Part shown: positions 49,158-60,200 of the stretch, in pieces | Numbering within the stretch: the first letter of the stretch is position 1 | Layout of the letters: the number at the start of each line of letters is the position of its first letter | NCBI GenBank assembly: GCA_947462335.1 | Contig: OX381704.1 | Location: forward strand, 27,737,955 to 27,801,954 | Direction of reading: 5' to 3' | Source: Harmothoe impar | Lineage: Eukaryota; Annelida; Polychaeta; Phyllodocida; Polynoidae | DNA length: 64,000 bases | The notes under the pieces: model-generated | What the model was told of the DNA's origin: nothing | The model's database searches: none | Seen by the model: the letters and a program-made list of their open reading frames with translations, nothing else | Position numbers and translations under genes: made by a program

Positions 49158-51160
49158 ACATCACCCTGTCTGTCCCTTATCCTGCCCACCCCTCATCCTG
49201 CCTGCCCCTCATCCTGCCTGCTCCTCACCCTGTCTGCCCCTTATCCTGCCCACCCCTCATCCTGCCTGCCCCTCACCCTGTCTGCCCCTTATCCTGCCCA
49301 CCCCTCATCCTGCCTGCCCCTCATCCTGCCTGCCCCTCACCCTGTCTGCCCCTTATCCTGCCCACCCCTCATCCTGCCTGCCCCTCACCCTGTCTGCCCC
49401 TTATCCTGCCCACCCCTCATCCTGCCTGCCCCTCATTCTGCCTGCCCCTCATCCTGCCTGCCCCTCACCCTGCCTGCCCCTCATCCTGCCTACCCCTCAC
49501 CCTGTCTGCCCCTCACCCTGCCTGCCCCTCATCCTGCCTACCCCTCACCCTGTCTGCCCCTCACCCTGCCTGCCCCTCACCCTGCCTGCCCCTCACCCTG
49601 TCTGTCCCTTATCCTGCCTACCCCTCACCCTGCCTGCCCCTCACCCTGTCTGTCCCTTATCCTGCCTACCCCTCATTCTGCCTGTCCCTCACCCTGCCTG
49701 CCCCTCACCCTGCCTACCCCTCATCCTGCCTGCCCCTCATCCTGCCTGCCCCTCACCCTGTCTGCCCCTTATCCTGCCCACCCCTCATCCTGCCTGCCCC
49801 TCACCCTGTCTGCCCCTTATCCTGCCCACCCCTCATCCTGCCTGCCCCTCATCCTGCCTGCCCCTCACCCTGTCTGCCCCTTATCCTGCCCACCCCTCAT
49901 CCTGCCTGCCCCTCACCCTGTCTGCCCCTTATCCTGCCCACCCCTCATCCTGCCTGCCCCTCACCCTGTCTGCCCCTTATCCTGCCCACCCCTCATCCTG
50001 CCTGCCCCTCATTCTGCCTGCCCCTCATCCTGCCTGCCCCTCACCCTGTCTGCCCCTCACCCTGCCTGCCCCTCACCCTGCCTGCCCCTCACCCTGTCTG
50101 TCCCTTATCCTGCCTACCCCTCACCCTGCCTGCCCCTCACCCTGTCTGTCCCTTATCCTGCCTACCCCTCATTCTGCCTGTCCCTCACCCTGCCTGCCCC
50201 TCACCCTGCCTGCCCCTCACCCTGCCTGCCCCTCACCCTGCCTGCCCTCACCCTGCCTGCCCCTCACCCTGCCTGCCCCTCACTCTGCCTGCCCCTCTCC
50301 CTGCCTGCCCCTCACCCTGCCTGCCCCTCACCCTGCCTGCCCCTCACCCTGCCTGCCCCTCACCCTGTCTGTCCCTCATCCTGCCTACCCCTCACCCTGC
50401 CTGTCCCTCACCCTGCCTGCCCCTCACCCTGCCTGCCCCTCACCCTTACCCTGCCTGCCCTCACCCTGCCCACCCCTCACCCTGCCTGCCCCTTACCATG
50501 TCAGCCCCTCATCCTGCCCACCCCTCATCCTGCCTGCCCCATCATTCTGCCTGCCCCTTACCCTGCCCACCTCCCACCCTGCCCACCCCTTATCCTGCCT
50601 GTCCCTCAACCTGCCTACCCCTCATCCTGCCCACCCTTCATCCTGTCTGCCCCATCATCCTGCCTGCCCTCACCCTGCCCACCCCTCACCCTGCCTGCCT
50701 GCCCCTTACACTGCCTGCCCCTTACACTGCTACCCCTCACCCTGCTACTCCTCACCCTGCTACCCCTCACCCTGCTACCCCACACCCTGCTACCCCTTAT
50801 CCTGCCTGTCCCACACCCTGCTACCCCTCACCCTGCCTGCCCCACACCCTGCTATCCCTAACCCTGCCTGCCCCACACCCTGCTACCCCTAACCCTGCCT
50901 GCCCCACACCCTGCTACCCCTCACCCTGCCTGCCCCTCACCCTGCCTGCCCCTCACCCTGCCTGCCCCACACCCTGCTACCCCTAACCCTGCCTGCCCCA
51001 CACCCTGCTACCCCTAACCCTGCCTGCCCCACACCCTGCTACCCCTCACCCTGCCTGCCCCTCACCCTGCCTGCCCCACACGGGCCCCACACCCTGCCTA
51101 TCCCTCACCCTACCAACTCCCCAATCTGCCTACCCCTTATCCTGCCAACCCATCACCCTA
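49158..51160 (+). repeat. 16-bp C-rich minisatellite, block 2 (2 kb)
   Basis: Tandem CCTGCCTGCCCCTCAC monomers with variants such as CCTGTCTGCCCCTTAT and CCTGCCCACCCCTCAT, which often recur in threes as a 48-bp higher-order unit. Since 16 is not a multiple of 3 and no frame of the monomer contains a stop, all three plus frames stay open for 578-648 codons with the same 16-residue periodic peptide in shifted phase. This rules against coding. The minus strand reads GGGTGAGGGGCAGGCA repeatedly, which fits a G-quadruplex pattern. Confidence 0.92.
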
Positions 51161-51256
51161 GTACTCTTTTCTCCCGTCTTTTCCTGTCGGCAGTGTGCAA
51201 TAAGTACTATAGAGTGCCTGTTTTACTGATGGTTACTTCTCTATGACTGGTTACAG

Positions 51257-51270
51257 ATGTGTCGGTGATG
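51257..51270 (+). promoter_or_regulatory. Minimal upstream ORF overlapping the neuroglian start (TGATG)
   Basis: If the acceptor TTACAG at 51256 is used, the exon opens with ATG TGT CGG TGA. Its stop overlaps the main ATG (51268) in a TGATG arrangement. Confidence 0.35.
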
Positions 51271-54200
51271 TCAGGCAGTAAGATGGTACGGGCCTGGTGC
51301 CTGCTGGCGGTGGTGACCGCTGTGCTGGTCAGCGCCATCCATGCCCAGGAGATGAGACAGCGCAAAGGTAAGTAGCCCACACACGCAGCAGCTGTAATCT
51401 CTTCATACTGACGTTTTGACAACTAACTTTATATTACATGCATTAATAGCATTATTAGTATGTACCTAAATGACTCTTACATATCATGTGCAATCATTTG
51501 CAGTCCCATTTCATGTGTAAACTTAAAGGCTAATTCTACTTCATTGTGACTCCTTCTTTTTCAGTTACAATCCCTCCATTAATATATGTAGAACCTGAAA
51601 AGAAGATGGCATTTAGAGAAGAAGAAAGTATAGAGTTAAAATGTGTAGCAACGGGGGAACCAGAGCCTGAGTAAGTATTTCCATACCATTTGCATTCTAT
51701 GTTATTCAACTAGATATTACAAAATCTGCGGTTTTTCATTATACTCGTGATTACTTTTACATCATTTTTTCTCAAAAACCGCCACACTTGATTGATTTTC
51801 AACCATACTTATTCTATACTTGAAATGTAAACCAATTATATAATATATAACCCAGTGAATTGACATAACAATGCCAATATTATCAGGATCAATCAGGAGA
51901 ACCACAAGCTAGAATATTGCCTTTTCACCACCTTTCAGTTACTACTGGCACTTGAACGGGGCTCTGTTCAGTCCATCTGGTAACGATGGACGTATCGCTC
52001 GTCAACCTGGCAAGGGAACGCTCATCTTTGCCCGTCCAATTAAGAGAGATGAAGGAATTTATCAATGTTTTGCCGAAAACAAACACGGGATTTCCGCATC
52101 TGTTAAGGTTGATCTTCGACTCGGAAGTAAGAATTTAATTTAGCTAAATACATTAACATTGTGTTCTTGATGTATGGAGATAGGATTATATCATCACTGG
52201 ATATTTATGAAGGAATTACTGTTATTGTCGCTGAAATAGGAATGTGTTCCTGATGAGATAATTTCCATTCATGAAAAGAGAACACAGTAAATTTCAGGTT
52301 AATCTTTTAATGAGATCGACCATCTGTATGGGATGACGCTATATGACAAAATATGAAGTTGGGTCAATATTTCAATCTCATTTTCTTGTTTCCGTTGGTC
52401 GTTCTTGTGATTTACAAAACATGTACATGCATTCTAACATGTATGGGATGTATTGGAGGTTGTAAAAACGTTGCTAAACTAAGACATTTTTCTCTTTCAG
52501 TTTTAAAGAATTTCCCTACAGCCCTTCCCAGGACCCACTATCCTCAGATTGGCACGTCATTGACGTTGCCGTGCACTCCTCCTCAGAGCTACCCACCAGC
52601 TCAGGTGTTCTGGGCAACGGTGGCACAGAGGGAAGGTCTCACTCCTATAGACCTTACAGACAGAGTCAGCATCGACCCAATAGGTAGGACACCAACTGTA
52701 CACTTTAAAGTACTACGTATTTAGGCAATATTAGTCTTGTCATGATAAGGTTGTGTATCAATATAGGCAATATTTAAAGTCAAATCGTCGGGGGAAAAAT
52801 TGCAGTGATGTCGCGATTGGGCTTGTCTGATATTTATTTTCTCATTTGCACATTATGTGCCTTTTAATATATAATACTTGTGTATATTGTATACCCATAA
52901 CTGCTTAAAGCTAAAAATATTCATGTTACCCATTTACCAGATAATGCTCATTGAATTACCAATTGCAGGTCGCCATAGACTCTAAAACAACATAATCATG
53001 TACTTAGAAGTTTGTGTCTCAACTTGTGAACTAAACTATAGCTATTTTTCAGGAAACTTACATTTTGCCAACATCCTTCAGTATGACCGGCAAGATGGCC
53101 GTCAGTATGTGTGTATAGTCCAGAATAAAGTGATGCGGCGAACACAACAGGGGTCATACCAGCGTATTGAACCACGTGGAGGTAAATTGTGCTGTAATAT
53201 AATAATAACTCATTGAATACCGTCCTTCTTGTCTCTATGATCACCTGTATTAAAGTGCGGCAGCTTATTTGACCTCCTTGAGAGAGATTCTCATCCCTAC
53301 TTTATATATAAAACGATTTGTAATTGGAGAGATTTTGGTGAAAGCCACTATTGTCCTGTCCTGGGCTAGCGAGCATGGTTTTGCATTGAATGAATCTAAA
53401 AAGCCTGAATATATTAAATTAAAAAAAGATAAATATTGAGAATGGAATGGTATTAAATCTGAACCCACCCTCCACAGGAACTGTTCGGAGAATGCCACCG
53501 CAGATATTATGGCAGTCGCCAGTTACGCAAGCGGCTCTTAAAGGCGACATCTTGAAGATCAAGTGTATCTTCTCAGGAAGGTAAGTCAGAAATAGACTGT
53601 CACAGCTCTTGTCCACGGAGCAATTTTTGCTCAATACTGGTTCTACATAAATATTTTGCATTGGGCCATAAAAAAACACGTTTGTTTCAGGTATTAAACA
53701 TGGGTAGAAAGTCTAGGGTCGGTAGGTCAGATTTCTATTTTTGTATGGAAGTTCTAGCCATCCTCTCTGCATATCCAAAAATTGACCAAACAGGTATAGA
53801 AATGTGAAAATCCGTGTTACCTACCTACATGCCGCCTTTCTATTTCATATTATTTTTTAACAAAAATGTGTTAAAAAGATATTTTGAAAACTTCGAAAAT
53901 TCTTCAAAATCGCATTGAAAAAATCGTAGGGTCAGCCCTGTTTTAATACGGTCAGTCAAGTGACCTGAAACAAACGTTTTTTTTTGGCCTCATGCAGAAA
54001 ATATGTATACATACTTGTACCATAAAAAAACATAATCAAGAAGAGCTATGCAGGGAAGAGGGGAACAAAGATTCTCCGCCGGGTGGTGCGCGTCAACATC
54101 CATTCTGCAGACACTCATATATGCCTTTAATAGAGAGAGAAAGTGACAGGGAACAAATTTATTCTGATTTAAAAAAATCAACAAACTCAAATTTAATGAC

Positions 54201-57200
54201 ACTAAATCCTGTTTTGAATTTCAGCCCAACTCCGAGAGTGACGTGGTCCCGTGAGAATGGCCCTATGCCGTCTCGTAAACGTGAGGAGAGCTTCGGTCAG
54301 GAACTGGTGATAGAGCGGCTGGAATTTGAAGACGCAGGAAAATACGAGTGTCAGGGAATCAACGAGGAGACAAGTGTACCCATCCGGCGCTCCTTTGACC
54401 TGTCCATTGAGGGTAAGATTCCGCACCTGTCAGTGGCCCAGGGCTTCTATATTAACTTTGTGAAATAAATGTATCGCAAAAGTAGGACTTAAATGAGAGC
54501 ACTCCTAAAATAAACTAAACAGGTCAACTCAATACCTATATCCATATTGATTCAAACGTCATATATGTACAGAGTGTGAATATACATTATGTAGTAACAT
54601 AGAAATGTGCTCCGTTTTTGGGGCCGACCCTAACTTTTTTTTAAGATTTCTTTTTTAGATATTTTTTTTTAATTTTAAGAAAAGACTATTACATTTTTGG
54701 CGTTTTTACCACTAACATTCACTTCTTTTTTTTTTTTTACCAAAAACAAGTAAAAAGAAAAAAGGAATCCGACCTACCGACCCTGTTAAATTTTGGCCAT
54801 GTTATCGGAACATAACTTTTTTGTTTTTTAGGCCTGACTATTAGCTGTTCTCTGATTGTGTAACTCTTCACTCAATACTGACTGGTATCCCATTACAGCT
54901 GCACCTTACTGGATCCGCCGACCTGAGATCGTGAATGCCGCAGAGGGTACAGTAGCTGTGTTCCACTGCGAGGCCAGCGGGCTTCCAGAACCCACCATCT
55001 TCTGGTTCATCAATGGAAGACCTATCGCCAGTAAGTACAACAGGATATCCAGCACCCTTTAAGGGCAGCATCATGTCTCATGCACTCTAACCTTTTCTCG
55101 GCATGATGCATGCATACTCCCAAATTAGGCTCGATACAACATGGATGAAAGTCTTTCCCTTATATCAAGTTTTTTTTAATGTTGCAAAAACCTGTACTTA
55201 GCTATAGAGGACCTTTATTCAGGGGCCTCAAATTGAACATTTCAATTTTTTTTGAGCTTGGTCACTTTCATCCCTGAAATGAAGTATTTCGTGTAAATTT
55301 AGCATTAGACATACATATATAACACACTATTAAATGCAGCCACTGTTCGTATGTCACATTATTACTAACACAGGAGCCACAGCCTGTTTGGTACAGCCGG
55401 TTTATCATGTTTGATTTACTCATCATTCTAGCTGTTGAGGCTGATTCTAGGCGTGTGTCATCCAAGAACAGCATCACAATGTACAATGTTACCAACGATG
55501 ACGCATTCGTCGTTCAGTGCAATGCTACCAACAAACATGGATACATCTGGGCCAATGCGTATCTAAACGTGCAAAGTAAGCCAGTATAACCTTTTCTCCC
55601 GTTGGTTTTCACTGAAATGTGCAGTAAATATATAATACATTTGTGCAGTTGGCATAAATTAAGATAGATCACATTTATCTTTAATTAAATGATTGAATTA
55701 GCAATATTACTGAGTTCCAATGATTGTATTGAGAAGTCATTTGAGTAATTATTTATTTTCAAATAAGGTAGTAAGCGAAATAACCCTTTCTTTTCTGTAT
55801 TAGGCAATTGTTCTAATTGCTGCTTATATTATTTCCCCAGCCGAGCCTCCATTCATCTTAGAGCCACCAGAAGATGGTAAGCGGGTGGCTGAGGGGCAGA
55901 CTGTGACCCTGACGTGTAAGGTGTTCGGGTCCCCTAAACCACTCATTGTGTGGACCAAGCAGGGCGAGCAGCTCACTGGTGGCCGCTTCAGGGTACTGGA
56001 GGAGGGCGACCTGGAAATCACGGTGAGTCACACAAGACATACAAGTGCCATTTCAGTTAGTTCATGGGAAATTATGATTCATAGGTTAACGACCCCAATT
56101 TGGGTTACTTATTTTATTGATCAACACACGGATGACGAAATTAAAAAAATAAAAGTACCACCCACAATAGAAAGTGCGATCTGATAATAGAATGAGACTT
56201 TCGGAGTTAAAATTTGGTTGATAGCAAATACAAACGCCAAATAAAGGTGTTAAATCCAAATTCTATTTTTATTCTGATTTTGGCCTTTCTTAGTGTTTAT
56301 TTCATCATTGATATATGATTGTCATTGCCCTTCTCTTAATTGATGCATGTTTGATATGTTTTAGGACGTCTCGCTAGTGGATGCAGGCGAATATACGTGT
56401 ACAGCGACTAACCGCCTCGACACAGTCAGTGATACAGGAACCCTGGTTGTTCGACGTGAGTTTTATTCTTTCAGTCTCAGTTGTATATGGATAACTTTAT
56501 AACCATTTCACTAATACTATTCCGTAATCGAAGCAATGTTGTATCTGACCTAAGAATGAATTTCATATATTAGTGTCTACACCCTTCAGTATCTTGAAAC
56601 CCCTAGTTATTATGAATTTGTTTTGACTTTATCCACTTCATTATAGGGAAAACAACGATTCAGACGCCACCGTTAGATGTGATGGTATATGAGGGTACCG
56701 AGGCCAAATTCACCTGTACTGCAACTACAGACCCCGAGGAAATAGGTAATCTTCAGATAGAGTGGAAGAAAGATGGACAGATCATTGACTATCGTATCGC
56801 CCAGCGGGTGTTCAGGAACGACATGGACAACTCGGTCACCATCTCTGGTACAATAAGTCTCGACACCGGAGAGTACACGTGCGTTGCTAGTAACGGGCTT
56901 GATGAAAGTGAAGCTAGTGCCCAGCTTGTGGTTCAAGGTATGTATTCCAATTATATTTCTTCCTCCCTCCCTTAAAAATGTCTCACCTTGTATATATAAA
57001 ACACATGAGGATGGGCGAATTGGACAAAAACATACAAGTAAACACTTTATCATTAAGATGTCATACCTGAAACGAATGCCATTGATCTTGATGACTCAGC
57101 AATGCCACTATCCCTACGTTTCCAGGAATTCCTACTATTTTGCTGGAATTTCTGTTTTGAATTATATTTATTATCTGCATAATATGAAACAAAATTGTAA

Positions 57201-60200
57201 GATTTCCTAATTCTTGCCGACAACTAAGTGGCATCTCTGTGACTAAATACCTCTTTACTGACTCCAGGCCGGCCTGACGCGCCCAACAATGTGCGTGTTA
57301 AGTGCTACGAGAACTACGGCACGGCCGAGGTGCAGTGGCAGCCCGGTAAGGAGAACTACGCACCCATCCTCAACTTCATCGTCCAGTTCAATACAACCTT
57401 CGCGCCTGATACGTGGATCCAGGTGGCCAACCAGGTGAACCAGACTGACCGCCGTCTGGACGTGAAGCTGTCTCCGTGGGGGAACTACACGTTCCGCGTG
57501 CTGGCTCGTAACAAGATTGGTACCAGTCCACCCAGTGACCATACCCAGAAGGTATGCGAGACACAACAGAATGTACCTGACAAAAACCCAGAAAATGTCA
57601 TCGGAGAAGGAGATGAACCGGACAATTTAGTCATCTACTGGACGGTAAGGGATTGTTGGTTCTGACTGGACCTCTATAAAATAAGATTAATTGCAGTTTG
57701 TAAAAGTTTGCTGAACATGATTTATCAAGAGACAATATATTCCACCACTATTTGATTCACTTCCCCAGAAGGTTATACATAAGAGGTAAACTCCTGAAAA
57801 TCTTTTATGAACGCTCAAATGATTGAATCCAAATTGTCCCCCATTATAGATGGTAACATAGTTTCCATAAAAAATGTCTCATTAGAGGCTTATTAAACTA
57901 CAATTTAAGAAAGAGTACCTCCATTATAACTAGCCCTTCAATACTTCAATACAGCCCATGCCAAAGATTGAACAGAACGGGCCTAACTTCAAGTACATAG
58001 TGAGCTGGAAGAAGATGAACGACCCGGATGCAGAAGAGCAGACAGACACGGTGGAGATCACAGAGGCATATCACTATGTGGTGTCAGAGAGGGTGGAGAC
58101 GTTCCAGCCCTATGAGATCTACGTCAAGGCCAAGAACGCCGTTGGTGATGCAAAGGTGGCACCTAAACGTTATGTTGGTTACTCTGGGGAAGATGGTAAG
58201 TGCTTGTAGCCCTCTCATGTCATATATTATATAGTAGGTAGAGATGGACGGAAAATGCTATGCTACAGTAGCATTGGTTTCTGTGAAATAAACATTGAAA
58301 ATTCTTTTAATGGGATTGAATATCTGAAATGTGAGGGATTCTACTCTAAAATGTAGTTTTTTTTGTGCAAAAAGGAAAATATAGCTGATCTGAACTTTCT
58401 TATGCATTATCTAAGATCATGTTTTTTCCTAATTTCAGTTCCCGATGTCACACCATTTGATTTGTCTGTCGTGTCCGAGTCTGTGACCGGCACCTCAGCC
58501 ACGCTCCAGTGGGTCGAAGTAGATCCCGACCCAGCACGTGTCAAAGGCTTCTTTAGAGGCTACCGCGTAAGTCTAGGTCTTACTAATGTAACATTATGAT
58601 AGGATTGGTCAATCACAAGAGTCTTTGTAGTAAAATCTATAACAGATTAAACAACCAGTTTTGATTCGTAACCCAACAAAGTCCCTTTAATCAAACTCTC
58701 CTCGGCAATGATTCATAAAGTAGAGTCATAGATATGAGCGCTGTTTTAAACTCTTGAAATTTAATTCACACAGATCCAATTCTGGAAAAAGAGCGAGGGA
58801 GCCGGAATGATGAGGGAGACTGACTTCATCATTAACCAGCCGAAGCAGTACCCGAGGCCGCGCACGAAGCGTGAGGCGGGTGACCTGATACAGTACCGCC
58901 TCACCAACCTACCTCCTTTTGCCGAGATCCTCCTCCAGGTACGCGTCCTCAACAAGTACTACGTGGGACCCCCGAGTGATGCCATCAAGTTCACCACACA
59001 GGAGGGAGGTTGGTATATTGTCACATAATTCATATAAATACTTATCAATGTTTAAGATGACTATATTAATTGTGCCTAGTCTTAGGAGCAAAAAAATGTG
59101 CTTTATGCAATTCTGAATTTTCATTCAAAATATTTTTGTGTGCGTCTTGAACAGAGCCTGGACCACCTGCCATGTTTGAAGTCATTGCTCGCGGTTCCAC
59201 TCACTTTGAGCTGCGCTGGGAGGAGCCCGAGGAGCCTAATGGTATTCTGACAAGCTACATGATGTCCTACCAACAGAGTGAGTCATCTGGTGTTATAATA
59301 TACATAGGCCTACACATATGAAAACGATATGTGCTATTTCTTACATAACACATATACCACCAAAATCCTGTCATTTTCTTTTGATAATAAAGTTAATTGA
59401 TTGATCCACTGCTGTAGAATAATGTAGCCATATACTTCATGTACAGAGTACTTGCGTGTAAATAAGATAAGAATTACTCCTAAATCTCTTCGGTAGTCGT
59501 ATAACTTATATACTGTATTTGTCTTTCAAACACTCTTATATCTATCAGGTAGTGGCACTACTCATATATGTGTCTTTGAAATACGTAGTAGTTATAGGAT
59601 GAGTACCAAGCTGTATGCGAAACACAGTGAAGGGAGCCTTATACTAATAGGCTCCCTTCACTGAATACCCTTACAGCTTGATACAAGGCCCATAACTTAT
59701 TTATACCACTAGATGTATGCAGTATACAAGAGGTGTGAAATGCTTTGTTCTCCGTGTCCATTGTGGTATAATCCTAAATCTATTAGGTAGTAGTATAACT
59801 TATATATTTGTCTTTGCAGTCACCGGCCTGAACCTGGGTCGTCTGCAGTACCGGCAGGCCATTGAGGATCCGAACCAGTTACAAGCGCGTCTTACTGGTC
59901 TTCAGCCCGAGACGGACTACCGGATCTTCTTATCTGCAGCCACCGCCTCAGGCAAGGGGGAACCAATATTCCTTGATGCCAGAACAACTCATGCTGGACG
60001 TAAGTATATATTTAAAAAAAAATTGCATTAACAGAAAATATATCAGATAGAATATATTGGATAATATCATGAAATATAAGCTACTGCTTCTCAAGTTTCT
60101 ACAAAGGTGGACATGATAGGTATAAACGTGTTTTTCATAGAATATGAGAAGGAAAAATGAATGCAATAGCTTTTTGTGTCTAATCTGAAGCTAATTCCCC

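Noticed and set aside
49040..50986. Three overlapping plus-strand ORFs of 578-648 codons rich in Pro, Cys, Leu and Ser
   Set aside because: All three frames give the same 16-residue periodic peptide because a 16-bp stop-free minisatellite is read in three phases. There is no domain and no splice context.
49158..51160. CRISPR-like regular repeat array
   Set aside because: There are no unique spacers. It is a head-to-tail minisatellite in a eukaryotic genome.
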